From the NCBI GenBank assembly GCA_964567485.1, contig CAZMMX010000014.1:8041-72040 (forward strand): a stretch of 64,000 nt of DNA. The letters are read 5' to 3'. The position numbers were made by a program, and so were the translations under genes. The notes beneath the pieces were generated by a model that made no database searches, was not told the DNA's origin, and saw only the letters and a list, made by a program, of their open reading frames with translations. The stretch is from UBA1413 sp964567485 (GTDB lineage: Bacteria; Bacteroidota; Bacteroidia; Bacteroidales; Prolixibacteraceae). The first letter of the stretch is position 1, and each line of letters opens with the position of its first letter. Positions 43,072-51,233 of this stretch are shown one piece after another.

Positions 43072-43112
43072 AAAAAAAATGCGTTTGTCCTCTCTTTCAG
43101 GATCAAACGCAT
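43072..43112 (-). terminator. Terminator hairpin within the carA leader (putative attenuator)
   Basis: Minus strand: ATGCGTTTG, a one-base bulge, TCCT, a seven-base loop, then AGGACAAACGCAT, giving 13 pairs, followed by eight T (43072-43079). It lies downstream of the probable carA promoter and upstream of the carA ATG, so it would stop transcription before the gene unless disrupted. The 5' arm overlaps the end of a short leader ORF. Confidence 0.75.
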
Positions 43113-43159
43113 CGCCACCGGTGAACGGCAACAGGAGCTGCATAATGATAAACGCCCAT
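43103..43159 (-). CDS. Putative 18-residue carA leader peptide with Arg codons
   Basis: A short ORF, MGVYHYAAPVAVHRWRCV then TGA. Arg14 (CGG) and Arg16 (CGA) lie immediately before and at the 5' arm of the terminator hairpin, and the stop codon lies within that arm. It starts about 25 bases after the expected transcription start. A ribosome stalled at these codons would cover the arm and prevent termination, giving arginine-responsive control. There is no Shine-Dalgarno site, but many genes of this phylum lack one. The stop inside the arm is atypical for a classic attenuator; translation is unproven. Confidence 0.4.
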   Translation of the reverse strand: MGVYHYAAPVAVHRWRCV

Positions 43160-43190
43160 ATTGGTAGAATTCAGTATTAATTTCCTGCTG

Positions 43191-43198
43191 CAAAAATA
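43191..43198 (-). promoter_or_regulatory. Probable -7 box of carAB
   Basis: TATTTTTG on the minus strand matches TAnnTTTG exactly. The region upstream is T-rich with no TTTG at the usual 18-20 base distance. A start near 43185 would give a 135-base leader holding the short ORF and hairpin. Confidence 0.55.
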
Positions 43199-43236
43199 TA
43201 AAAAAAGCAAAGAAAAAAAGGGTCACAATAAGAAAA

Positions 43237-43272
43237 TGTATATTTTTGCATAAATAATTGGATATTTATTCA
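43237..43272 (+). promoter_or_regulatory. argR promoter -7 box overlapped by two ARG-box-like sites
   Basis: The -7 box TATTTTTG is at 43241-43248. TGGATATTTATTCA (43259-43272) matches the ARG-box core TGAATwwwwATTCA at 13 of 14 positions; TGTATATTTTTGCA (43237-43250) matches at 11. They start 22 bases apart, close to the 21-base pairing of E. coli ARG boxes. The second site runs up to the A of the argR ATG. Also, TGCATAAATA and TATTTATTCA (43247-43272) are near-perfect inverted arms. ArgR autorepression is inferred. Confidence 0.6.
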
Positions 43273-43760
43273 TGGAAAGAAATAAGCGGGATCGGCAGGA
43301 GATGGTAAGGCAGCTGATCAGGGCCGGACGATTGGGGAACCAGGAGAAGTTGTTGGGTATGCTGCAAGAGCGGGGGATTCGCTGTACCCAGGCGACCCTG
43401 TCGCGTGACCTGCACGAGATGAAGGTTGTCAAGCTGCCCAATGGAGGGAACGGCTATGTATACCTTCTCCCCGACGAGGTGGTGACGCGGGGGGCTGAGG
43501 AGCAGCTCAGGGTGAATTATCTGGCCGATGGTTTCAAGGAGTTGCGCATGTCAGGGAATCTGGCGGTCATCCGCACTTATCCGGGATATGCCAGCAGCAT
43601 TGCCGCCGTGATCGACGCTGCCCAGCCCTCAGAAATTCTGGGAACGGTAGCGGGTGACGACACCATCCTGGTCATCCTCACCGAGGGGACTACCCGGAAG
43701 GAACTCACCTCCCGGCTGGTCAGCATCATGCCCTACCTGAAAACCCGCGAGGGATTCTGA
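43272..43760 (+). CDS. argR: Arginine repressor ArgR
   Basis: 162 residues. The N-terminal winged helix-turn-helix (to about 75) includes GMLQERGIRCTQATLSRDLHEM; the C-terminal oligomerisation and arginine-binding domain has EILGTVAGDDTILVI. In other bacteria hexameric ArgR with arginine represses biosynthetic genes at paired ARG boxes. It heads the arginine/proline cluster and diverges from carA, with candidate operators over its own promoter. Confidence 0.96.
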   Translation: MERNKRDRQEMVRQLIRAGRLGNQEKLLGMLQERGIRCTQATLSRDLHEMKVVKLPNGGNGYVYLLPDEVVTRGAEEQLRVNYLADGFKELRMSGNLAVIRTYPGYASSIAAVIDAAQPSEILGTVAGDDTILVILTEGTTRKELTSRLVSIMPYLKTREGF

Positions 43761-43847
43761 TTCCCTTTGCCGGTGAAAAATCATCACACGACCATAAGAG
43801 CATTCAACATAAACACTAATAATTAACAAGAGAAGAGTAGTCAAAAA

Positions 43848-44534
43848 ATGGACACCAGGAAAAATATCAGTAATATCACCGTGGAGGTGGCCAGTGAGCG
43901 ACATCTGGAGTATGTCGACACGATCAACGACACCATTGATATAGCGGCAAAACAGCGGGGCACCGGTATTGCCCGTCGCACCCATGAATACCTGGCCGAT
44001 AAGATGAAGGAAGGCAAGGCCATTATCGCCCTCGAAGGAGAGGAGTTTGCCGGCTTCTGCTATATAGAATCCTGGGGTACCGCACGTTATGTGGCCAACT
44101 CGGGATTGATCGTCAGCCCCCCCTATCGGGGCATTGGCCTGGCCAAGGAGATCAAGAAAAAAGCTTTTGAACTCTCGCGGAAGAAATTTCCCGACGCCAA
44201 GCTCTTCGGGCTCACCACCGGATTGGCAGTGATGAAAATCAACCACTCCCTGGGTTACCGGCCTGTCACCTATTCGGAACTTACCGATGACGACGCCTTC
44301 TGGAAAGGCTGTCAGGGATGCGTCAATTACGACATTCTACAGAGGATGAACCGTACCAAGTGCATCTGCACCGGCATGCTGTACGACCCTGCCTGGGAAA
44401 CCGAGAAAAACGGGAACGGCAGCGAAATCAAAAAAAGATCGCTGCTCGAATACCTCAGCCGTCTCACGCCCAAACATGCCCTCTACCTCCTGGAAAAATA
44501 CCGTAAAAACAAAAAAGAGAATAAACCATCATGA
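43848..44534 (+). CDS. GNAT acyltransferase, candidate N-succinyl/acylglutamate synthase
   Basis: 228 residues. The GNAT core is visible at about 45-135: GEEFAGFCYIESW, then the acyl-CoA loop VSPPYRGIGLAKEIKKKAFE (R/Q-x-x-G-x-G/A form PYRGIGLA). The C-terminal part has several Cys (CQGCVNY, CICTGM) and is not typical of ArgA. It sits between argR and argG and overlaps argG by four bases, and no argA or argJ is present, so it is the logical first enzyme of acylated arginine synthesis. Bacteroides homologues in this position have been proposed as N-succinylglutamate synthases. The substrate here is inferred. Confidence 0.8.
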   Translation: MDTRKNISNITVEVASERHLEYVDTINDTIDIAAKQRGTGIARRTHEYLADKMKEGKAIIALEGEEFAGFCYIESWGTARYVANSGLIVSPPYRGIGLAKEIKKKAFELSRKKFPDAKLFGLTTGLAVMKINHSLGYRPVTYSELTDDDAFWKGCQGCVNYDILQRMNRTKCICTGMLYDPAWETEKNGNGSEIKKRSLLEYLSRLTPKHALYLLEKYRKNKKENKPS

Positions 44535-45733
44535 AGAAGAAATTAGTACTGGCCTTCAGCGGAGGCCTCGACACCTCTTTTTGCGTCAAATACCTGACCG
44601 AAGAGAAAGGTTTTGAAGTATGCACGGCCATCGCCAACACCGGGGGTTTTTCGGCTGAAGAGCTCCTCAGAATTGAGGAAAGGGCTTACCGTTTGGGAGC
44701 CAAAGAGCATGTCACCCTGGACATCACCGGGGAGTATTATGAAAAGTGCATCCGCTACATGGTCTATGGCAACGTATTGCGCAACAATACTTACCCGGTT
44801 TCGGTCAGTTCCGAGCGGGTATTCCAGGCCATGGCCATCATAGGGTATGCCCGGCAGACCGGGGCTGAGTACGTCGCCCATGGCAGCACGGGCGCGGGAA
44901 ATGACCAGGTGCGTTTTGACCTCACCTTTCAGGTGCTGGCCCCGGGCATTCAGATCATCACCCCGATCAGGGATTTGGCCCTGAGCCGCGACCAGGAAAT
45001 TGCCTACCTCAGGGAGCACGGCGTGACGGAAGACTTTTCCCGCATGCAGTACTCCATCAACCAGGGACTGTGGGGCACCAGCATTGGGGGCAAAGAGACC
45101 CTGACCTCCTCACTTCCCCTGCCCGAAGAGGCCTATCCCCGGCAGCTCACCGCCTCAGGATCCCGTGATCTGGAGCTCACCTTCGAAAAAGGGGAGCTCC
45201 GGGCCATCGATGGCCAGCAAGTTGGGGATGGTCCCGCCATCATCCAGGCCTTGGAGGAGATCGCCGCCCCCTGGGCCATCGGCCGCGACACCCACGTCGG
45301 GGATACCATCATCGGCATCAAAGGCCGTGTGGGCTTCGAGGCTGCAGCCCCCCTGATCATTATCAAGGCCCATCACCTCCTCGAAAAACATACCCTCACC
45401 AAATGGCAGCTTTACTGGAAAGAACAAATCGCCAACTGGTACGGCATGTTCATCCACGAAGCCATGTACCTCGACCCGGTCATGCGGAATATGGAGAAAT
45501 TCCTGGAAAGTACTCAGGAGACCGTCAATGGCAAGGTATTCCTCAAGCTTCTCCCTTACCGTTTTGAGCTTAAGGGTATCGAATCACCCAACGACCTGAT
45601 GAGCTCCGTTTTCGGCCATTACGGCGAAGAGAGCAAAGCCTGGAGCGGCGATGAGGTGAAAGGATTCACCGCCATTCTCGGAAATGCCCAGAAGATTTAC
45701 TATACCGTAAATAAACCCGGGGACGACCAGTAA
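44531..45733 (+). CDS. argG: Argininosuccinate synthase
   Basis: 400 residues with the ATP-binding loop LAFSGGLDTSFCVKYL and the segments EYVAHGSTGAGNDQVRF and EDFSRMQYSINQGLWG. It joins citrulline and aspartate using ATP. ATGA overlap with the GNAT gene upstream and one base from argC downstream indicate one operon. argH, the next step, is not in the window. Confidence 0.97.
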   Translation: MKKKLVLAFSGGLDTSFCVKYLTEEKGFEVCTAIANTGGFSAEELLRIEERAYRLGAKEHVTLDITGEYYEKCIRYMVYGNVLRNNTYPVSVSSERVFQAMAIIGYARQTGAEYVAHGSTGAGNDQVRFDLTFQVLAPGIQIITPIRDLALSRDQEIAYLREHGVTEDFSRMQYSINQGLWGTSIGGKETLTSSLPLPEEAYPRQLTASGSRDLELTFEKGELRAIDGQQVGDGPAIIQALEEIAAPWAIGRDTHVGDTIIGIKGRVGFEAAAPLIIIKAHHLLEKHTLTKWQLYWKEQIANWYGMFIHEAMYLDPVMRNMEKFLESTQETVNGKVFLKLLPYRFELKGIESPNDLMSSVFGHYGEESKAWSGDEVKGFTAILGNAQKIYYTVNKPGDDQ

Positions 45734-45734
45734 T

Positions 45735-46709
45735 ATGGAAAAAATAAGAATTGGCATTATCGGAGGGGCGGGCTACACTGCCGGCGAGCTGGTCAGAATA
45801 CTGCTGAACCATCCCCATGCCGGAATCGCCTTTGTCCAGAGCAACAGCCATGCCGGCCGTCCCCTGACATCGGTACACACTGACCTTCTCGGGGAAACAG
45901 AACTCCGCTTTTCAGCGTATCCCCGGTATGAGGAGGCCGACCTGCTCTTTCTCTGTCAGGGCCATGGCAAGTCAAAGTTATTTATGGAAGGCAATCCTCT
46001 TCCGGCAGGAATGAGAATCATCGACCTGAGTGCCGACTTCAGAATAAGTGACGGGAACCACGGTTTTGTATATGGACTGCCGGAACTGAACAGGGAGGCC
46101 ATCCGAACGGCCAGGAAGGTGGCCAATCCGGGCTGTTTTGCCACAGGCATCCAAGTGGCCCTTCTTCCCCTGGCTGCCGCAGGTCTTCTTCGGGGGGAAG
46201 TTCATGTTCAGGCCATCACAGGATCTACAGGAGCCGGACAACAACCCACGGAATCCACCCATTTCAGCTATCGCGAAGGCAATATCAGCGCCTACAAAAT
46301 CTTCGAACACCAGCACCAGGCTGAAATTCTGCAGACTCTTCTGTTGCTGCAGCCCGGGTTTTGCAGCGAATTCAACTTTATACCCATCAGGGGCAACCAC
46401 ACCCGGGGGATCTTTGTCACGGCCTACACCTCATTTTCAGGGTCGGAAGAGGATGCCCGGGAACTCTACCAGGCCTGGTACCAGGAACACCCCTTCACGG
46501 TGGTGACGGCAGAAAATCCCTCCCTCAAGCAGGTGGTCAACACCAACAAGGCCTTGGTGTACCTTGAAAAACACGGGAGTAAGCTGGTCATCATCACGGT
46601 GACCGACAATTTGCTCAAGGGGGCCTCAGGACAAGCGGTCCAGAATATGAATTTGATGGCGGGATTTGAGGAGGGCTGCGGTCTGAGGCTCAAACCTTCG
46701 GCCTTTTAA
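45735..46709 (+). CDS. argC: N-acyl-gamma-glutamyl-phosphate reductase
   Basis: 324 residues. The N-terminal Rossmann motif is GIIGGAGYTAGELVRILLNHP, and the catalytic Cys lies in VANPGCFATGIQVAL; HTRGIFVTAY supplies a conserved His. It reduces the acylglutamyl phosphate to the semialdehyde using NADPH. In this cluster the acyl group is probably succinyl. It lies one base after argG and 15 bases before argD. Confidence 0.96.
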   Translation: MEKIRIGIIGGAGYTAGELVRILLNHPHAGIAFVQSNSHAGRPLTSVHTDLLGETELRFSAYPRYEEADLLFLCQGHGKSKLFMEGNPLPAGMRIIDLSADFRISDGNHGFVYGLPELNREAIRTARKVANPGCFATGIQVALLPLAAAGLLRGEVHVQAITGSTGAGQQPTESTHFSYREGNISAYKIFEHQHQAEILQTLLLLQPGFCSEFNFIPIRGNHTRGIFVTAYTSFSGSEEDARELYQAWYQEHPFTVVTAENPSLKQVVNTNKALVYLEKHGSKLVIITVTDNLLKGASGQAVQNMNLMAGFEEGCGLRLKPSAF

Positions 46710-46724
46710 AAAAAAAATAAAATT

Positions 46725-47861
46725 ATGGAACTTTTCGACGTATATCAGCTTCTTGAGGTCACCCCGGTACGAGCTTCAGGGTGTACGGTTTGGGATGACC
46801 ACGGAACCTCCTACCTCGACTTGTACGGAGGCCATGCCGTGATCTCCATCGGGCACACCCATCCCCGTTATGTGGAGAGAATCACCGGCCAGCTCGGGAA
46901 GATAGGTTTTTACTCCAACTCGGTGCAGAACCCCCTGCAGCAGGAGTTGGCCGACCGGCTGGGCGCCCTCTGCGGCTATCCCGACTACCAGCTTTTCCTG
47001 TGCAACTCAGGAGCTGAGGCCAATGAGAATGCCATCAAGCTGGCTTCTTTTGTCACCGGCCGGAAGAAGTTTATCGCCTTCAGCAGCGGCTTTCATGGCC
47101 GCACCTCGGCTGCCGTGGCCCTCACCGACAATCCCCGGATCGTAGCTCCCGTGAACCTGACAGAGAATGCCCTGATCCTCCCCTTCAACGATGTGGAAGC
47201 CGTCAGAGAGGCCTTCCGGGAGCATGACATTGCCGGTGTTTTGGTGGAGGGAATCCAGGGTATCGGAGGTATCCGCCTGCCTGCACCGGGTTTCCTGGCT
47301 GAACTCAAAAGGCTATGCCGGGACCATGGGGCCCTTTTGATCCTCGACGAAATCCAAAGTGGCTATGGCCGCACCGGGAAATTCTTCGCCCATCAGCACG
47401 ACGGGGTGCAGCCCGACATCATTACCATGGCCAAGGGCATGGGAAACGGATTTCCCATCGGAGGAGTGCTGATATCTCCGGAAATAACAGCCTATCACGG
47501 CATGCTGGGCACTACCTTCGGGGGCAGCCACCTGGCATGCGCGGCAGCCATCGCCGTACTGGAGGTCATGGAAGAGGAAAACCTCATCGCCAACGCCGCC
47601 AGGGTGGGAAGTTACCTGATCGAAAAGCTGCTCACCACCAAGGATCTCTATACGGTCAGGGGGCGGGGGCTGATGACAGGCATCGAATTTCCCGGCCCGG
47701 TAAAACCCATCAGGGAAAAACTGCTCAAGGAACATCACATCTTCACGGGATTCAGCGGCACCAACACCATCAGACTGCTCCCTCCCCTCTCCCTGACCAT
47801 CGACGAGGCCACCCATTTTACAGAGGCCTTCTTTTCCGTGGCGGAAGAGCGCTCTGCATAG
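46725..47861 (+). CDS. argD: Acylornithine aminotransferase
   Basis: 378 residues, fold-type I PLP enzyme. FLCNSGAEANENAIKLA binds PLP phosphate, LILDEIQSGYGRTG carries the Asp that holds the pyridine nitrogen, and ITMAKGMGNGFPIGG contains the Schiff-base Lys. It converts N-acylglutamate semialdehyde to N-acylornithine with glutamate as donor. A 112-base spacer follows before proC, with no clear promoter. Confidence 0.95.
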   Translation: MELFDVYQLLEVTPVRASGCTVWDDHGTSYLDLYGGHAVISIGHTHPRYVERITGQLGKIGFYSNSVQNPLQQELADRLGALCGYPDYQLFLCNSGAEANENAIKLASFVTGRKKFIAFSSGFHGRTSAAVALTDNPRIVAPVNLTENALILPFNDVEAVREAFREHDIAGVLVEGIQGIGGIRLPAPGFLAELKRLCRDHGALLILDEIQSGYGRTGKFFAHQHDGVQPDIITMAKGMGNGFPIGGVLISPEITAYHGMLGTTFGGSHLACAAAIAVLEVMEEENLIANAARVGSYLIEKLLTTKDLYTVRGRGLMTGIEFPGPVKPIREKLLKEHHIFTGFSGTNTIRLLPPLSLTIDEATHFTEAFFSVAEERSA

Positions 47862-47973
47862 ATCATCAGAGAAAAAGGCTTATCTTACGAAAAAAAACAG
47901 GATAACCACCAAAGCGGAAAACACCGTGGTCATCACGGGAATTCCGTGAAAGAGAAAATATAACACCAAGCCC

Positions 47974-48783
47974 ATGAACAACAAGAGGATAACCATTATC
48001 GGAGGGGGCAACCTGGGGAGTGCCATTGCCGAGGGACTGATCAATTCGGGGGAAGTGGTTCCCGGAAATCTGACGGTGACGCGCCGCAGGGTTGAGTTAC
48101 TTCAAAAACTCAGGGATAAGGGGGTGGTCACCACCTCCGGCAATGCAGGAGCAGTAAAGGATGCCGACATGGTGTTGCTGGCGGTCAAGCCATACCAGGT
48201 GATGGAAATTCTGGGAGAGATCATTCCCCACCTGGGTGATGAAACGCTTCTCATTTCTATGGTGGCGGGGGTGGAACTCCGCGAGCTTTCGGAGATTACC
48301 GGTGGTAAGTTTGCCCTTTTCCGGGCGATGCCCAATACCGCTATCGCCCTCAGGGAGTCGATGACGCTGATATCCACCAACGGAAGCGGGGAAAAGCACA
48401 AGCAAGAGGTGGTAGCCCTTTTCGAAAAGATGGGAAAGACCGCGGTGATCCCCGACGAGCTGATGGCGGCGGCCACGGTACTGGCCTCGTGCGGTATCGC
48501 CTATGCCCTGCGTTACATCCGCGCCGCCATGCAGGGAGGCGTGGAGATAGGCTTCGGCGCCGAACTGGCACAGTTCATCACGGCCCAGACCGTTCTGGGC
48601 GCTGCCCGCCTGGTCCTCGAATCGGGGAACCACCCCGAAAAAGAAATCGACAAGGTCACCACTCCCCGGGGAGTCACCATCACGGGCCTTAACGAAATGG
48701 AAAACAAGGGATTCAGCGCCTCCCTCATCCAGGGATTGCTGGTCTCGTATAAGAAAATTGAAAAACTGGAAAATCCCGGATAA
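47974..48783 (+). CDS. proC: Pyrroline-5-carboxylate reductase
   Basis: 269 residues. The N-terminal Rossmann motif is ITIIGGGNLGSAIAEGL, with ADMVLLAVKPYQV, and the C-terminal family signature is TTPRGVTITGLNEMENKGF. It reduces pyrroline-5-carboxylate to proline. Its stop shares a base with the proB start (TAATG), so proC-proB-proA are coupled. Confidence 0.96.
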   Translation: MNNKRITIIGGGNLGSAIAEGLINSGEVVPGNLTVTRRRVELLQKLRDKGVVTTSGNAGAVKDADMVLLAVKPYQVMEILGEIIPHLGDETLLISMVAGVELRELSEITGGKFALFRAMPNTAIALRESMTLISTNGSGEKHKQEVVALFEKMGKTAVIPDELMAAATVLASCGIAYALRYIRAAMQGGVEIGFGAELAQFITAQTVLGAARLVLESGNHPEKEIDKVTTPRGVTITGLNEMENKGFSASLIQGLLVSYKKIEKLENPG

Positions 48784-49877
48784 TGGCATTGCGCTACAGG
48801 AAAATCACCGTCAAGGCAGGGAGTAATCTCCTGGCCAGGGAGGATGGCACCCTTCATGTGGCCAGAATTGCCCATTTGGTGGAGCAGATTGCCGCCCTCA
48901 GGCAGCAGGGAGTGGAAGTGGTGCTGGTCTCTTCGGGAGCCGTGGCTGCCGGAAAAGCCATTCTCACCCCCTCCCGCAAAACCGACGCCGTGTCGGCACG
49001 GCAGCTGTGGGCGGCCCTGGGACAGGTGAAACTGATGGGACGCTATTCCGACTTCTTCAGGGAGTACGGACAGGTGTGCGCCCAGGTGCTCCTCACCAAG
49101 GAGAATTTCTCGAGCCGCACCCACTACCTGAACATGAAAAACTGCATCACCACCCTCCTCGAAAACGGGGTGATCCCTATTGTGAATGAGAACGACACCA
49201 TTTCGGTGACCGAGCTGATGTTCACCGACAACGACGAGCTGTCGGGACTGATGGCCACTCTGGCCGGCAGTGAGGCGCTGATCATCCTGAGCAATGTTGA
49301 CGGGGTATATGACGGAGATCCCTCCGATCCGGCCTCGCGGGTGATTTCGGTGATCAGCAGTGACCTCAATGACGAGGCGATCCACATTTCGGGGGAGATG
49401 TCGGGATTTGGCCGTGGCGGCATGAAAACCAAGCTCCGTATTGCCCGCAAATCGGCCGATAGTGGCATCGCCGTCCACGTGGCCAACGGAAACCGCCTCA
49501 ACATCCTCGCCGACATCATGGATACCGGCAAGGAGGTGCCTCATACCTATTTCGTACCCGGAAAGAAAAGCGTTTCCGGGGTCAAAAACTGGATTGCCCA
49601 TTCGGGCTCCTTTGCCAAGGCCATCGTCACCGTCAACCAGGGAGCCGCCCGGGCCCTGCGCTCCGACAAGGCTGTCAGCCTCCTACCCGTAGGGGTGGTC
49701 TCCGTTGAGGGAGATTTCAAGAGTGGTGACCTGTTGCGCATCGTCGATGAAGAAGGCCAGCACGTAGGATTAGGGAAAGCGCGCTTCAGTTCCGACCGGC
49801 TGGAAAGGGAGAAAGACACCCTCCACCAACAGCCCCTGATCCATTACGACTACCTCTATATTAATAACGAAAAATAA
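48783..49877 (+). CDS. proB: Glutamate 5-kinase with PUA domain
   Basis: 364 residues. The amino-acid kinase domain (1-260) has ITVKAGSNLLA, VSSGAVAAGKAIL, and PIVNENDTISVTEL; FGRGGMKTKLRIA is also typical. Residues from about 275 form a C-terminal PUA domain, as in E. coli ProB. It phosphorylates glutamate and is the usual proline-feedback point. proA follows after six bases. Confidence 0.96.
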   Translation: MALRYRKITVKAGSNLLAREDGTLHVARIAHLVEQIAALRQQGVEVVLVSSGAVAAGKAILTPSRKTDAVSARQLWAALGQVKLMGRYSDFFREYGQVCAQVLLTKENFSSRTHYLNMKNCITTLLENGVIPIVNENDTISVTELMFTDNDELSGLMATLAGSEALIILSNVDGVYDGDPSDPASRVISVISSDLNDEAIHISGEMSGFGRGGMKTKLRIARKSADSGIAVHVANGNRLNILADIMDTGKEVPHTYFVPGKKSVSGVKNWIAHSGSFAKAIVTVNQGAARALRSDKAVSLLPVGVVSVEGDFKSGDLLRIVDEEGQHVGLGKARFSSDRLEREKDTLHQQPLIHYDYLYINNEK

Positions 49878-49883
49878 CCGGCC

Positions 49884-51131
49884 ATGGATATCCTGCCTCT
49901 CCTGAAAGAATCGCGACAGGCGGCATCGCGTCTTCCCCTCATGGCGGAAGGAAAGGTCACCGCTCTGCTCTATGACCTGGCTGATGCGGCGGAAAGGGAG
50001 ATCCCCTTTATTCTGGAAGAAAACCAGAAGGACCTGGAAAGGATGGATCCCGGAGATCCGCGTTATGACAGGCTCCGCCTCACTCCGGAGAGGATCAGGG
50101 GCATTGCCGGCGACATCCGTCAGGTGGCCGGCTTACCCTCTCCCCTGGGAGAACTCCTGTCGGAGCACACCCGCCCCGACGGACTAAAAATCAGCAGGAT
50201 AACGGTTCCCTTCGGAGTCATTGGCATCATCTATGAAGCACGGCCCAATGTGACTTTCGATGTCTTTGCCCTCTGTCTGAAGTCAGGGAATGGCTGCATT
50301 CTGAAAGGAGGCAGTGATGCCGTTTTTTCAAACGGCGCTATTCTTGCTGTGATCAGGGAAATCCTCGGGAAGCATGGTTTTCCGGCGGAGGTGGTCACCC
50401 TTCTTCCGGCAGGCCGGGAGGAGACCCTTCAGATGATGACTGCCCGGGACTATATCGATCTGATCATTCCCCGGGGCAGCCAGGGACTGATCGACTTTGT
50501 GAGGCAGACGGCCACGGTGCCGGTGATAGAGACGGGAGCGGGAATCTGCCACACCTATTTTGACAGGGACGGCGACACGGAAGCCGGAGCGGCCATAGTC
50601 CTCAATGCCAAGACCCGCCGGCCTTCGGTATGTAATGCCCTCGACTGCCTGGTGATCCACGGCGACCGGTTGGGGGACCTCCCCCGTCTGACTGCGGCTC
50701 TGGCAGAAAAGGGGGTGGTGCTCTACGCCGACGCCTCGTCGTATGCAGCCCTGAAGGGCCATTATCCCCCTGACCTTCTGGAAAAGGCCACACCCGAATC
50801 TTACGGCACCGAATTTCTCTCGCTGAAAATGGCCATAAAAAGCGTGGGTTCCCTCGACGAAGCGTTGGAACACATTGCCCGCTACAGCTCACGGCACAGT
50901 GAGGCTATCGTGACCGGCAACCAGGAGACCGCGGCCCGGTTTCAGCAACTGGTCGACGCAGCAGTGGTCTATGTCAACGCCTCTACAGCATTTACCGATG
51001 GGGCACAATTTGGCCTGGGCGCCGAAATCGGCATCAGCACCCAGAAACTGCACGCCCGGGGCCCTATGGCCCTGAAAGAACTCACCACTTACAAATGGAT
51101 GGTCACCGGAAACGGACACATCAGACCATGA
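49884..51131 (+). CDS. proA: Glutamate-5-semialdehyde dehydrogenase (gamma-glutamyl-phosphate reductase)
   Basis: 415 residues. Conserved segments include PFGVIGIIYEARPNVTFDVFALCLKSGN, LIIPRGSQGLIDFV, and the catalytic Cys in TRRPSVCNALDCL. It reduces gamma-glutamyl phosphate to the semialdehyde that cyclises to pyrroline-5-carboxylate. Placing proB-proA-proC with argC-argD brings the two parallel glutamate pathways into one cluster. Confidence 0.96.
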   Translation: MDILPLLKESRQAASRLPLMAEGKVTALLYDLADAAEREIPFILEENQKDLERMDPGDPRYDRLRLTPERIRGIAGDIRQVAGLPSPLGELLSEHTRPDGLKISRITVPFGVIGIIYEARPNVTFDVFALCLKSGNGCILKGGSDAVFSNGAILAVIREILGKHGFPAEVVTLLPAGREETLQMMTARDYIDLIIPRGSQGLIDFVRQTATVPVIETGAGICHTYFDRDGDTEAGAAIVLNAKTRRPSVCNALDCLVIHGDRLGDLPRLTAALAEKGVVLYADASSYAALKGHYPPDLLEKATPESYGTEFLSLKMAIKSVGSLDEALEHIARYSSRHSEAIVTGNQETAARFQQLVDAAVVYVNASTAFTDGAQFGLGAEIGISTQKLHARGPMALKELTTYKWMVTGNGHIRP

Positions 51132-51143
51132 AAACCGGAACTT

Positions 51144-51161
51144 CGGGATGATATCATCCCG
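51144..51161. repeat. Perfect 18-base palindrome between proA and argF'
   Basis: CGGGATGAT followed directly by its reverse complement ATCATCCCG. As RNA it could make a seven-pair hairpin with an ATAT loop, but no T-run follows, so it is either a weak terminator, a processing hairpin or a dimeric-protein operator. Confidence 0.5.
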
Positions 51162-51212
51162 TGATGCACCCTAACGAGGCAGCACCACGATCACGATTTT
51201 TAAACCCTTTAA

Positions 51213-51226
51213 TGAATAATTAACCA
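51213..51226 (+). promoter_or_regulatory. ARG-box-like site ahead of argF'
   Basis: TGAATAATTAACCA matches 12 of 14 positions of the ARG-box core TGAATwwwwATTCA and ends seven bases before the argF' ATG. No good partner site was found 21-22 bases away. Confidence 0.35.
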
Positions 51227-51233
51227 GTCAACG

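Noticed and set aside
43051..43143. Upstream in-frame start for carA
   Set aside because: It would run through the terminator hairpin, and family alignments begin at the MALSDEV start.
47880..47975. 31-codon hydrophobic minus-strand ORF between argD and proC
   Set aside because: Starts inside proC on the opposite strand, no promoter or ribosome site, and AT-rich codons readily give hydrophobic residues; too weak to call.
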